DNA of 64,000 nucleotides from Methylobacterium planeticum (lineage in GTDB: Bacteria; Pseudomonadota; Alphaproteobacteria; Rhizobiales; Beijerinckiaceae), in NCBI RefSeq assembly GCF_008806345.1, contig NZ_VZZJ01000016.1:1-64000 (forward strand), written 5' to 3'. The notes beneath the pieces are model-generated. The model saw nothing but the letters and a program-made list of their open reading frames with translations. It had not been told where the DNA came from and made no database searches. The position numbers and the translations under genes were made by a program. This document shows, one piece after another, positions 44,535-52,769 of this stretch (its first letter is position 1; every line of letters starts with the position of its first letter).

Positions 44535-46745
44535 ATGATGCAGACGGGCGTCTCCCGCCGGGCGCTCCTCCGGGGCAGCGCCCTCGTGGTCGGCTTCACC
44601 CTGGCCGGCCTGCGGCCGGAGGCCGGAATCGCCGGATCCTCGACGGCGCCCACGAAATCCGTGGCCGCCGACGACGTCGACGCCTACCTGGCCCTCTCGC
44701 GGGACGGGCGCGCCACGATCTATTCCGGCAAGGTCGACCTCGGCACCGGCCTGCGAACCGCACTCACCCAGATCGCCGCCGAGGAGCTCGACCTGCCCCT
44801 CGATCACGTCACCCTGGTCCAGGGCGACACGGCGCTCACCCCCGACCAGGGGCCGACCTACGGCAGCCTCTCGATCCAGAACGGCGGCATGCAGCTCCGC
44901 CTCGCCGCCGCGACCGCCCGCCGCCAGATCCTGGCGCTCGCGGCCGACCGGCTCGGGCAGAAGGCCGAGAGCCTGGTGGCCGAGGGCGGCAGCGTGCGCC
45001 CGCAGGCCGGCGGCACCCCGATCCCCTACGCGGACCTGCTGCGCGACGGGCGCTTCGCGCTCAAGCTCGACAAGGACGTGGCGACGAAGGATCCGGACCG
45101 CTTCGCCCTCGTGGGCCATGCGGTCCAGCGCCTCGACATCCCCGACAAGGTCTCGGGCCGCTTCACCTACATGCAGGATTTCCGGCTGCCCGGGATGCTG
45201 CACGGGCGGGTGGTGCGCCCGGCCGCCATCGGGGCGCAGCTCCTCGGAATCGACGAGGCCTCGGTGCGGGACGTCCCGGGCCTGATCAAGGTCGTGCGCG
45301 AGGGCAATTTCCTCGGCGTCGTGGCCCGCACCGAGTGGGGGGCGATCCGGGCCGCCCGCCAGCTCGCCGCGCAATGGTCGCAGCCGGAGACGCTGCCCGA
45401 GCAGGCGCGGCTCTGGGAGCACGTGCGGGCGACCCGGATCACCAAGGACGACGTCACCATGAATGTCGGCGATGCCGGGGCCGCCCTGGCCTCCGCCGCC
45501 CGCACCCTGAGCGCCACCTACGATTTCGCCATCCACACCCACGGCTCGATCGGGCCGTCCTGCGCGGTGGCGATGCTGAGCGAGGGCCGGCTCAGCGTCT
45601 GGACCGCGTCGCAGATGACGCACGCCCTGCGCAAGCAGCTCGCGGCGATGCTGGGCCTGCCGCAGGACGACGTGCGCTGCATCTACATCGAGGGCTCGGG
45701 CTGCTACGGGCGCAACGGGCACGAGGACGCGGCGGCCGATGCCGCGATGCTCGCCCGCGCGGTCGGCCACCCGGTGCGGGTGCAATGGTCGCGGGCCGAC
45801 GAGCACGGCTGGGACCCCAAGGGGCCGCCGACCCTGATCGACCTGACGGGGGCGCTCGACGCGGAAGGGAACGTCGCCGCCTGGACCTCCGCGTTCTTCA
45901 TCCCCGAGGGGGCCGCCGGCAACGTGCCGCTGGTCGCGGCCGACCTCGCGGGGCTGCCGCGCGAGACCACCTACGCGCCGGGCAACATCATCCAGAACTC
46001 GGGCATCCCCTACGCCTTCCCGAACGTGCGCACGGTCTGCCACCGCCTCGCGGAGACGCCGCTGCGCCCCTCCTGGATCCGCACGCCGGGGCGGCTGCAG
46101 AACACCTTCGCGAACGAGGCCTTCCTCGACGAGCTCGCGGCGGCGGCCGGCGCCGACCCCCTCGCGTACCGCCTGCGCGCGCTCGGCGACGCGCGCGGCA
46201 TCGCGGTGCTGACGCGGGCGGCGGAGCTCGCCGGCTGGGAGCCGCGGCCCTCGCCGCGCCCGCAAGGGGGCGACGTCCTCCGGGGCCGCGGCTTGTCCTA
46301 CGTGAAGTACGAGCTCTACCGCACCTACGTGGCGGCGGTGGCGGAGGTCGAGGTGGAGCGCGCCACCGGCGCGATCCGGGTGCGGCGCATCACCGTGGTC
46401 CAGGATTGCGGGCAGGTCATCAATCCGGACGGGGTGCGCAACCAGATCGAGGGCAACATGCTCCAGACCGTGAGCCGGACGCTCCGGGAGGAGGTCACCT
46501 TCGACCGCGCCCGCGTCACCAGCCTCGACTGGGCGAGCTACCCGATCCTGACCTTCCCGGAGATCCCCGAGGTGGTGATCGACCTGATCGACCGGCCCCG
46601 CGACAAGCCCTGGGGGGCCGGCGAGCCCTCGGCCGCCATCGTGCCCTCGGTGATCTCCAACGCCGTCTTCGACGCGACGGGGGTGCGCCTGCGCTCCGTC
46701 CCGTTCACCCCCGAGAAGGTCAAGGCCGGCCTCCAGAGGACCTGA
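44535..46745 (+). CDS. iorB: Tat-exported molybdopterin subunit of xanthine-oxidase family (IorB-like)
   Basis: Catalytic Mo-hydroxylase subunit, 736 residues. It starts with a Tat signal (SRRALLRGSALVVGFTLAG). Two CoxL/aldehyde-oxidase domains follow: GKVDLGTGLRTALTQIAAEEL near 75-95, the molybdopterin-binding half, and near the end PWGAGEPSAAIVPSVISNA, whose Glu corresponds to the catalytic base of the family. Length and pairing with a 2Fe-2S subunit fit isoquinoline 1-oxidoreductase type enzymes, many of which oxidise aldehydes. The true substrate is unknown; location directly before xoxF makes an aldehyde plausible. Confidence 0.9.
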   Translation: MMQTGVSRRALLRGSALVVGFTLAGLRPEAGIAGSSTAPTKSVAADDVDAYLALSRDGRATIYSGKVDLGTGLRTALTQIAAEELDLPLDHVTLVQGDTALTPDQGPTYGSLSIQNGGMQLRLAAATARRQILALAADRLGQKAESLVAEGGSVRPQAGGTPIPYADLLRDGRFALKLDKDVATKDPDRFALVGHAVQRLDIPDKVSGRFTYMQDFRLPGMLHGRVVRPAAIGAQLLGIDEASVRDVPGLIKVVREGNFLGVVARTEWGAIRAARQLAAQWSQPETLPEQARLWEHVRATRITKDDVTMNVGDAGAALASAARTLSATYDFAIHTHGSIGPSCAVAMLSEGRLSVWTASQMTHALRKQLAAMLGLPQDDVRCIYIEGSGCYGRNGHEDAAADAAMLARAVGHPVRVQWSRADEHGWDPKGPPTLIDLTGALDAEGNVAAWTSAFFIPEGAAGNVPLVAADLAGLPRETTYAPGNIIQNSGIPYAFPNVRTVCHRLAETPLRPSWIRTPGRLQNTFANEAFLDELAAAAGADPLAYRLRALGDARGIAVLTRAAELAGWEPRPSPRPQGGDVLRGRGLSYVKYELYRTYVAAVAEVEVERATGAIRVRRITVVQDCGQVINPDGVRNQIEGNMLQTVSRTLREEVTFDRARVTSLDWASYPILTFPEIPEVVIDLIDRPRDKPWGAGEPSAAIVPSVISNAVFDATGVRLRSVPFTPEKVKAGLQRT

Positions 46746-47169
46746 GGCGCCGAGCGATTCTCGGAATCCCGGATCGGGGTGGGCGTGTACTGCGTAGCTT
46801 CCACAACCAGAATGCGTAGAACCCCTCTGCGGCGAGAAAGCGCACACGCAATCGGATTGCGCGCGCCGCGCCCCGGCGGGCGCGCCAAGGCACGGCGCGG
46901 CGCCGTAGCGCAAGCGTGACCATTTCGCACTGCGCACAGACGAGTTGCCCACGCAACGGCCGGTTCCGGGCCCTGGGGCCGGGCTAATCTGCTTGGGGCA
47001 CATGTCGCGGGCGGCAACCGCCGCGCCGCATGCAGGGGCAGCATGAAACCGCCGCCCCGGATCGAAAAGTAGTTTCGAAGCGCTCACCTTTCGTTTTGCA
47101 CTGCAACATGCGCTTTTGCAGGACGGCGGCCTGGTTAACGCTTCCAAGCGGGTCGGCAGGACTTGATCG

Positions 47170-47187
47170 GAGGGACTTTTGTCCCTC
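47170..47187. promoter_or_regulatory. perfect palindrome upstream of the xoxF promoter
   Basis: GAGGGAC-TTTT-GTCCCTC, a 7-bp inverted repeat with a TTTT centre, 10 bp upstream of a candidate -35 box. Its symmetry and position suit an activator or repressor dimer site; as RNA it would form a short hairpin. Confidence 0.5.
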
Positions 47188-47197
47188 GGGAAGCGAG

Positions 47198-47225
47198 TTG
47201 ACGGCGGCCAAATTTTTCTTAGAGT
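47198..47225 (+). promoter_or_regulatory. candidate sigma70-type promoter of xoxF
   Basis: TTGACG (5 of 6 to TTGACA) is followed after 16 nt by TAGAGT (4 of 6 to TATAAT). Transcription would start near 47232, giving a leader of about 180 nt before the xoxF ATG. This is a visual match only. Confidence 0.45.
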
Positions 47226-47349
47226 TCATTCAAGCTTCGGTTTCGAGGGGGCCGCTAAAGGGATGGCGGCTCCTGGCTCGGTGCCCCATCGGCACACGAA
47301 AACCCCGCCCGCTACCGAAGCGTACCGATCCCTGTCGCAAACAGCAGGT

Positions 47350-47399
47350 CAGGTCTTCTTACGTAATCATCTGATTGCGCGAGGCGGCTCAAAGACCTG
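47350..47399 (+). promoter_or_regulatory. long-loop inverted repeat in the xoxF leader
   Basis: CAGGTCTT at 47350-47357 and its exact reverse complement AAGACCTG at 47392-47399 enclose a 34-nt loop. The right arm ends 2 nt before the GGAGGA ribosome site, so the stem would sit next to the translation start of the mRNA. An AGGTC half-repeat precedes the left arm, offering a possible alternative pairing. Confidence 0.5.
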
Positions 47400-47411
47400 T
47401 CGGAGGAATCC

Positions 47412-49214
47412 ATGAGAGCGGTCCATCTTCTCGCACTCGGTGCAGGCCTGGCGGTCGCCACGCCGGCGCTGGCCAACGAAGAACTGACGAAGCACCTCAA
47501 CAACCCTGCCGAGCAGGCGCTTCAGACGGTTGACTACGCCAACACCCGCTATTCCAAGCTCGACCAGATCAACGCCCAGAACGTGAAGAACCTCCAGGTC
47601 GCCTGGACCTTCTCGACCGGCGTGCTGCGGGGTCACGAGGGCTCGCCCCTCGTCATCGGCAACATGATGTACGTCCACACCCCCTTCCCCAACATCGTCT
47701 ACGCGCTCGACCTCGATCACGACGCCAAGATCGTGTGGAAGTACGAGCCCAAGCAGGATCCGTCCGTGATCCCGGTGATGTGCTGTGACACGGTCAACCG
47801 TGGCCTGGCCTACGCCGAGGGCGCCATCCTGCTGCATCAGGCCGACACCACCCTCGTGTCGCTCGACGCCAAGACCGGCAAGGTCAACTGGTCGGTCGTG
47901 AACGGCGACCCGAAGAAGGGCGAGACCAACACCGCGACGGTTCTGCCGGTCAAGGACAAGGTCATCGTCGGCATCTCGGGTGGCGAGTTCGGCGTGCAGT
48001 GCCACGTCACCGCCTACGACCTGAAGTCGGGCAAGAAGGTGTGGCGCGGCTACTCGATGGGCCCGGACGATCAGATGATCGTCGACCCGGAGAAGACCAC
48101 CGCGCTCGGCAAGCCGGTCGGCAAGGATTCCTCGCTGAAGACCTGGGAAGGCGATCAGTGGAAGACCGGCGGCGGCTGCACCTGGGGCTGGTTCTCCTAC
48201 GATCCCAAGCTCGACCTGATGTACTACGGCTCGGGCAACCCCTCGACCTGGAACCCGAAGCAGCGTCCGGGCGACAACAAGTGGTCCATGACGATCTGGG
48301 CGCGCAACCCCGACACCGGCGCGGCCAAGTGGGTCTACCAGATGACCCCCCACGACGAGTGGGACTACGACGGCATCAACGAGATGATCCTCACGGATCA
48401 GAAGGTTGACGGCAAGGATCGTCCGCTCCTCACCCACTTCGACCGCAACGGCTTCGGCTACACCCTCGATCGCGCGACCGGCGAGCTCCTCGTCGCCGAG
48501 AAGTTCGATCCGGTGGTGAACTGGGCCACCAAGGTCGACATGGAGAAGGGCTCGAAGAACTACGGTCGTCCGCTGGTCGTGTCGAAGTACTCGACCGAGC
48601 AGAACGGCGAGGATACCAACTCCAAGGGTATCTGCCCGGCGGCTCTCGGCACCAAGGACCAGCAGCCTGCAGCCTTCTCGCCGAAGACCAACCTGTTCTA
48701 CGTGCCCACCAACCACGTCTGCATGGACTACGAGCCGTTCCGGGTGACCTACACCCCGGGCCAGCCCTATGTCGGTGCGACCCTGTCGATGTACCCCGCG
48801 CCAAACAGCCACGGCGGCATGGGTAACTTCATCGCCTGGGACGGCGTCAACGGTAAGATCAAGTGGTCGAACGCCGAGCAGTTCTCGGTGTGGTCGGGCG
48901 CTCTTGCCACCGCCGGCGACGTCGTCTTCTACGGCACCCTCGAGGGTTACCTGAAGGCGGTCGATTCCAAGACGGGTAAGGAACTCTACAAGTTCAAGAC
49001 CCCGTCGGGCATCATCGGCAACGTGATGACCTACAGCCACAAGGGCAAGCAGTATGTCGGCATCCTGTCGGGTGTCGGCGGCTGGGCCGGCATCGGCCTC
49101 GCGGCCGGTCTCACCGATCCCAACGCCGGTCTCGGCGCGGTCGGCGGCTACGCGGCCCTGACGAGCTACACCAACCTCGGTGGTCAGCTGACCGTCTTCG
49201 CGCTGCCGAACTAA
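47412..49214 (+). CDS. xoxF: lanthanide-dependent methanol dehydrogenase XoxF
   Basis: Periplasmic PQQ quinoprotein oxidising methanol to formaldehyde and passing electrons to XoxG. 600 residues: signal peptide of 21 residues (cut after TPALA), then an eight-bladed propeller. Catalytic Asp318 is followed two residues later by Asp320 (DEWDYDG); this extra Asp, which is Ala in calcium-type MxaF, marks lanthanide use. Glu192 and Asn276 are the other expected metal ligands, and Cys124-Cys125 the vicinal disulfide pair over PQQ. Codon choice leans to GGT, GTC and AAG more than its neighbours, as in highly expressed genes. GGAGGA stands 4 nt before the ATG. xoxG and xoxJ follow. Confidence 0.97.
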   Translation: MRAVHLLALGAGLAVATPALANEELTKHLNNPAEQALQTVDYANTRYSKLDQINAQNVKNLQVAWTFSTGVLRGHEGSPLVIGNMMYVHTPFPNIVYALDLDHDAKIVWKYEPKQDPSVIPVMCCDTVNRGLAYAEGAILLHQADTTLVSLDAKTGKVNWSVVNGDPKKGETNTATVLPVKDKVIVGISGGEFGVQCHVTAYDLKSGKKVWRGYSMGPDDQMIVDPEKTTALGKPVGKDSSLKTWEGDQWKTGGGCTWGWFSYDPKLDLMYYGSGNPSTWNPKQRPGDNKWSMTIWARNPDTGAAKWVYQMTPHDEWDYDGINEMILTDQKVDGKDRPLLTHFDRNGFGYTLDRATGELLVAEKFDPVVNWATKVDMEKGSKNYGRPLVVSKYSTEQNGEDTNSKGICPAALGTKDQQPAAFSPKTNLFYVPTNHVCMDYEPFRVTYTPGQPYVGATLSMYPAPNSHGGMGNFIAWDGVNGKIKWSNAEQFSVWSGALATAGDVVFYGTLEGYLKAVDSKTGKELYKFKTPSGIIGNVMTYSHKGKQYVGILSGVGGWAGIGLAAGLTDPNAGLGAVGGYAALTSYTNLGGQLTVFALPN

Positions 49215-49240
49215 TCGGTCGCAGGAAACGGTCCGACTTC

Positions 49241-49272
49241 GGGTGCCGGCGCGGGTTTCCGCGCCGGCATCC
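49241..49272 (+). terminator. strong hairpin between xoxF and xoxG
   Basis: An 11-bp perfect stem TGCCGGCGCGG / CCGCGCCGGCA around GTTT, extendable by three weaker pairs, 27 bp after the xoxF stop. Only TTATGATT follows rather than a T run, so partial termination or 3'-end protection of xoxF mRNA is likelier than full stop. Confidence 0.65.
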
Positions 49273-49317
49273 TTATGATTAGATGCGGTCTAAGAAGGCT
49301 GCATCCGGTCGTTGAAA

Positions 49318-49965
49318 ATGATGCAAGCCCAGTGTCTCAGGGAGAAACGTCCGTTGCTTCACCTCAGCCAAGTCGCCTTGCGGCCAATCGTGGCTGCCCT
49401 CGCCCTAGCGACCCTGTCCGTGGTCGCCGTAAATGCTGAGGACGCAAAGCCTGCCGACAAGTCCCTCGCCAACTCCTTCAACCTCGAAGACAAGACCGCC
49501 GAACGGGACGAGAAGCTTCTCGCCAAGGATGCGGCCGTGAAGGTCGAGGATGGCAAGTACTTCGACGCCGAGGGTCACCCGACCTTCCACGTCAGCGACA
49601 ACGGCAAGAAGTTCGACTGGTACGCCTATTCGGGCTACCGCCGCTATCACGCCGAGTGCCACGTCTGCCACGGCCCCGACGGCATGGGCTCGACCTACGC
49701 GCCCGCCCTCAAGGATTCGCTGAAGCACCTCTCCTACGAAGAGTTCATCGGCATCCTCGCCGGCGGCAAGCAGGACGTCAGCTCGTCGGACCAGAAGGTC
49801 ATGCCGGCCTTCGGCGATAACAAGAACGTCATGTGCTACGCCGACGACCTCTACGTGTACCTCAAGGCACGCGCCTCCGGCGCCATGGGCCGCATCCGCC
49901 CGGGCGACAAGGAGGAGAAGCCCGAGGCCGCCAAGAAGGCCGAGAAGGAGTGCATGGGCGGCTGA
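49318..49965 (+). CDS. xoxG: cytochrome c XoxG, electron acceptor of XoxF
   Basis: Periplasmic class I cytochrome c. From ATG 49318 it has 215 residues: signal segment LRPIVAALALATLSVVAVNA, then heme motif Cys114-x-x-Cys117-His118 (AECHVCHGPDGMG), likely axial Met162 in KVMPAFGDN, and two further cysteines (Cys173, Cys212), the four-cysteine layout of methanol-metabolism cytochromes. The start is uncertain: a TTG at 49312, this ATG, the next ATG at 49321, or a TTG at 49354 that follows GGGAGAAAC and would give a cleaner signal peptide. xoxJ overlaps by 1 nt. Confidence 0.92.
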   Translation: MMQAQCLREKRPLLHLSQVALRPIVAALALATLSVVAVNAEDAKPADKSLANSFNLEDKTAERDEKLLAKDAAVKVEDGKYFDAEGHPTFHVSDNGKKFDWYAYSGYRRYHAECHVCHGPDGMGSTYAPALKDSLKHLSYEEFIGILAGGKQDVSSSDQKVMPAFGDNKNVMCYADDLYVYLKARASGAMGRIRPGDKEEKPEAAKKAEKECMGG

Positions 49966-50819
49966 TGTCGCACAGCACCCCTCGGATCGCCACCGCGCTC
50001 GCGCTCCTGCTGATCACCGCAGGGGCGCGGCCCGTTTCCGCCCAGCAGCTCCCCGACCTCGTCACGACGGACGTCCTCCGCGTCTGCGGCGACCCGGGGA
50101 ACATGCCGTTCTCCGAGCGCAAGGAGGACGGGTTCGAGAACAAAATCGCGGCGATCATCGCCGACGAGCTCAAGGTCAAGCTGCGCTACTACTGGCTGAC
50201 GCAGGGTCCGGGCTTCGTCCGCAACACCCTGGGCACAGGCCTCTGCGACCTGATCGTCGGGTCGGCGGCGGGCAGCGAGCAGGTCCAGCACACCAACCCG
50301 TATTACCGCTCGGGCTATACCCTGGTGTCGCGCCACGGCGACCTTACCGGGGTGACGAAGCTCGACGACCCCCGGCTGAAGGGCAAGTCGATCGGGGTCA
50401 TCGCGGGCACGCCGCCGGTGAACCGGATGGGCGAGCTCGGCCTCGTCGGGTCGATGAAGACCTACGCCCCCTACCAGCTCGACCCGGGCCGCAAGCACCA
50501 GACCGTCTCGGCGGAGATCATCGCGGATCTGGCCGAGAAGCGCATCGACGCCGCCGTGCTCTGGGGTCCGGCCGCCGGCTGGCTCGCCAGGAACAGCGGC
50601 GCCGGGATGGACGTGGTGCCCCTCCTGCAGGAGCCCGACCGGCCGCCGCTCACCTTCCGCATCGCCATGGGGGTGCGGATCAACGAGAACGACTGGAAGC
50701 GCAGCCTGAACACGATCCTGCGCAAGCGCCGCGCCGATATCGAGCAGGTGCTGCGCGACTTCGAGGTGCCGCTTCTCGAGGACGAGGAGAACAAGCTCCT
50801 CGGTTCCGCCAAGCCGTAG
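49965..50819 (+). CDS. xoxJ: periplasmic binding protein XoxJ
   Basis: Extracellular solute-binding family 3-like protein of 284 residues with a signal peptide (RIATALALLLITAGARPVSAQ). The core has DVLRVCGDPGNMPFSERKEDGFENKIA, LCDLIVGSAAGSEQV, and GKSIGVIAGTPPVNRMGELG. XoxJ/MxaJ proteins are always found with xoxF/mxaF and are thought to help activate or metallate the dehydrogenase rather than to import a nutrient. The start overlaps the xoxG stop by 1 nt (TGATG). Confidence 0.93.
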   Translation: MSHSTPRIATALALLLITAGARPVSAQQLPDLVTTDVLRVCGDPGNMPFSERKEDGFENKIAAIIADELKVKLRYYWLTQGPGFVRNTLGTGLCDLIVGSAAGSEQVQHTNPYYRSGYTLVSRHGDLTGVTKLDDPRLKGKSIGVIAGTPPVNRMGELGLVGSMKTYAPYQLDPGRKHQTVSAEIIADLAEKRIDAAVLWGPAAGWLARNSGAGMDVVPLLQEPDRPPLTFRIAMGVRINENDWKRSLNTILRKRRADIEQVLRDFEVPLLEDEENKLLGSAKP

Positions 50820-50822
50820 CGC

Positions 50823-50847
50823 GGGGGGCCGGTATTGCCGGCCCCCC
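50823..50847. terminator. bidirectional terminator between xoxJ and folK
   Basis: A 10-bp perfect stem GGGGGGCCGG / CCGGCCCCCC with loop TATTG, starting 3 bp after the xoxJ stop. It lies between two convergent operons and has no strong T tract. Confidence 0.75.
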
Positions 50848-50901
50848 TCCTCGTGCGGCCCGTCGCCGGGGCGCGGTCCGGACACCGGCCGGACGCGGCG
50901 G

Positions 50902-51375
50902 TCAGACCGGCTCGATCCCCGTCCGGTCGAGCTTGGCCAGCGCTCCGGTGACGGTCTCGCCGCCGATGACGAGGTCCGGGGCGATCTCCGCGAGGGGCAC
51001 CAGCACGAAGGCCCGCTCGCGCACGAAGCGGTGCGGCAGCACGAGGCGCGCGTCGGAGACCTCGGCGCCCGCGTAGTGCAGCACGTCGATATCGATCACC
51101 CGCGGCCCCCAACGCCGCTCCCGCACCCGGCCCAGCGCCGCCTCGATGGCGAGGCAGGTTTCGAGGAGCGCGTGCGGGCTCAGGCGGGTCTCGATCCCGA
51201 CCGCCGCGTTGAGGAACCAGTCCTGGTCGGTGTCGCCCCAGGGCGGCGTCCGGTAATCGTGGGAGCGCGCCGTCACGGCGATGCCGGGGGTCGCCGCAAG
51301 TCCTTCCACGGCGGCGGCGAGCATCGCGGCCTTGTCGCCGATATTGCTGCCGAGCCCGAGATACGCCTCCGTCAT
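50902..51375 (-). CDS. folK: 2-amino-4-hydroxy-6-hydroxymethyldihydropteridine diphosphokinase
   Basis: Pyrophosphokinase of folate synthesis, 157 residues, with AYLGLGSNIGDKAAML, PWGDTDQDWFLNAAVGIET and RERRWGPRVIDIDVLHYAG, the HPPK signature. Last gene of folP-folB-folK; start overlaps the folB stop by 4 nt (ATGA). Confidence 0.96.
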   Translation of the reverse strand: MTEAYLGLGSNIGDKAAMLAAAVEGLAATPGIAVTARSHDYRTPPWGDTDQDWFLNAAVGIETRLSPHALLETCLAIEAALGRVRERRWGPRVIDIDVLHYAGAEVSDARLVLPHRFVRERAFVLVPLAEIAPDLVIGGETVTGALAKLDRTGIEPV

Positions 51376-51761
51376 GCGCGGGCCTGTCCTGTCGCGGCCC
51401 GCTGAAGGCGGGTGATCTCGATGCTGACCCCGTCGATCACCGCGGGCACCGGGGCGCTCGGCTTGTCGATCCGGACCGTGATGGCCTGGAGCCGGGGAAA
51501 CCGCGCGAGGCAGGATTCGGCGATGGCCTCGGCCAGGGCCTCGATCAGGGCGAAGCGGCGCTGCGTCGCGATCTCGACGGCGATCTCGGTCAGGTCGGCG
51601 TAGCTCACCGTCCGGGCGACGTCGTCCGAGGTGCCCGCCGCCGCGAGGTCGAGGCTGCCATAGAGGGAGATGTAGAAGCGCTGCCCGATCCGGGCCTCCT
51701 CGGCCAGGAGCCCGTGATAGGCGAAGACCGCGATGCGCTGGACGAGAATGCGGTCGCTCAT
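51372..51761 (-). CDS. folB: dihydroneopterin aldolase
   Basis: 129 residues with RILVQRIAVFAYHGLLAEEARIGQ, TVSYADLTEI and a C-terminal ITVRIDKPSAPVP, the FolB pattern. It cleaves dihydroneopterin to the hydroxymethylpterin used by FolK. ATGA overlaps with both folP and folK show tight coupling. Confidence 0.95.
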   Translation of the reverse strand: MSDRILVQRIAVFAYHGLLAEEARIGQRFYISLYGSLDLAAAGTSDDVARTVSYADLTEIAVEIATQRRFALIEALAEAIAESCLARFPRLQAITVRIDKPSAPVPAVIDGVSIEITRLQRAATGQARA

Positions 51762-52600
51762 GCGCGGGTCTCCGGGCGCATCACCGCGTCTACCACCCGC
51801 AGGGCGTCGACATGGGCCGCGACGTCGTGGACGCGCACGATGTCGGCCCCGAGCGTGCCCGCCAGCACGTGACTGGCGATCGAGCCGTAGAGCCGGTCGG
51901 CGGGCTTCGTCTCCCGGTCGTGCAGGCGCCCGAGCAGGGACTTGCGCGAGACCCCGACGAGGAGCGGGAAGCCCAGCGCCCGGATCTCGGGCAGGCGGCG
52001 CAGGGCCTCGAGATGCTGCTCCCAGCTCTTGCCGAAGCCGATGCCGGGATCGAGCACGATGTCGCCGTCCGGGATGCCGGCCCGGCGCGCGATATCGAGG
52101 GAGCGCTCGAAGAAGCGCAGCATGTCGGCGACGATGTCGAGGCCGGGATCGATGGTCTCGCGGTTGTGCATCACCATCACGGGGGCGCCGTGGGCGGCGG
52201 CGACGCGGGCGATGTCGGGCTCCCGCTGCAGCCCCCAGACGTCGTTGACGATGCGGGCGCCCGCCGCCAGGGCGGCCTCGGCGGTCGAAGCCTTGTAGGT
52301 GTCGATCGAGAGCGGGACGCGCAGGTGCGGCGCGAGGCTGCGGATCACGGGCAGCACCCGGGCCTGCTCCGCCTCGGCCGTCACCGCAACGTGGCCGGGC
52401 CGGGTCGACTCGCCCCCGACATCGACGAGGGCCGCGCCCTCGGCGGCGAGGGTCTCGGCCTGCTGGGTCGCGGCCGCCTCGCCCGCGAAGAGGCCGCCAT
52501 CCGAGAAGGAATCCGGGGTGACGTTGAGGATGCCCATCACGAGGGTGCGCCGGCCGAGATCCGGCAGCAGGCGGGCGAGGGCGGCGGGCGGCTGGCTCAC
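51758..52600 (-). CDS. folP: dihydropteroate synthase
   Basis: Joins pterin pyrophosphate and p-aminobenzoate. 280 residues with MGILNVTPDSFSDGG, DVGGESTRPGH, SIDTYKASTAEAALAAGA, DPGIGFGK and VGVSRKSLLGRLH. The start is GTG (VSQPPAALARLLPD); no ATG is better placed. First of the fol genes, placed between the pqq operon and xoxJ. Dihydropteroate is for folate; H4MPT in methylotrophs uses a different synthase. Confidence 0.95.
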   Translation of the reverse strand: MSQPPAALARLLPDLGRRTLVMGILNVTPDSFSDGGLFAGEAAATQQAETLAAEGAALVDVGGESTRPGHVAVTAEAEQARVLPVIRSLAPHLRVPLSIDTYKASTAEAALAAGARIVNDVWGLQREPDIARVAAAHGAPVMVMHNRETIDPGLDIVADMLRFFERSLDIARRAGIPDGDIVLDPGIGFGKSWEQHLEALRRLPEIRALGFPLLVGVSRKSLLGRLHDRETKPADRLYGSIASHVLAGTLGADIVRVHDVAAHVDALRVVDAVMRPETRA

Positions 52601-52713
52601 GGTGGGGCGGTCCCTTCTCCAAGGCTCCGGGCCGGGATATGCGTCGGGAACCGCCGATGTGGACGAATCCCCGCGCCCGCGCAACGGCGGGGGCATCCGG
52701 CCCGCCGTGCATG

Positions 52714-52748
52714 AAAAGGGCCGCCCCGCCGGGATGGCGGGACGGCCC
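52714..52748 (-). terminator. rho-independent terminator of the pqq operon
   Basis: On the minus strand a 13-bp stem GGGCCGTCCCGCC / GGCGGGGCGGCCC (one mismatch) with a 5-nt loop is followed by TTTT. It stands 21 bp after the last gene of the pqq run and separates it from folP. Confidence 0.85.
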
Positions 52749-52769
52749 GGATCGGCGCAGGCCTCGCGA

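Larger units (their letters stand above)
46746..47411 (+). promoter_or_regulatory. 666-bp upstream region of xoxF
   Basis: No gene was found. The first half is GC-rich with short imperfect repeats; the second half (from about 47060) is richer in A/T than the surrounding coding DNA. It holds a palindrome at 47170-47187, a sigma70-like promoter at 47198-47225, and an inverted repeat at 47350-47399 just before the strong GGAGGA ribosome site at 47402-47407. The long leader and elements suit a tightly regulated, highly expressed gene. Confidence 0.6.

Noticed and set aside
47412..49214. Calling the methanol dehydrogenase MxaF
   Set aside because: The DYD motif (Asp320) and absence of mxaI, with xoxG/xoxJ following, mark XoxF.
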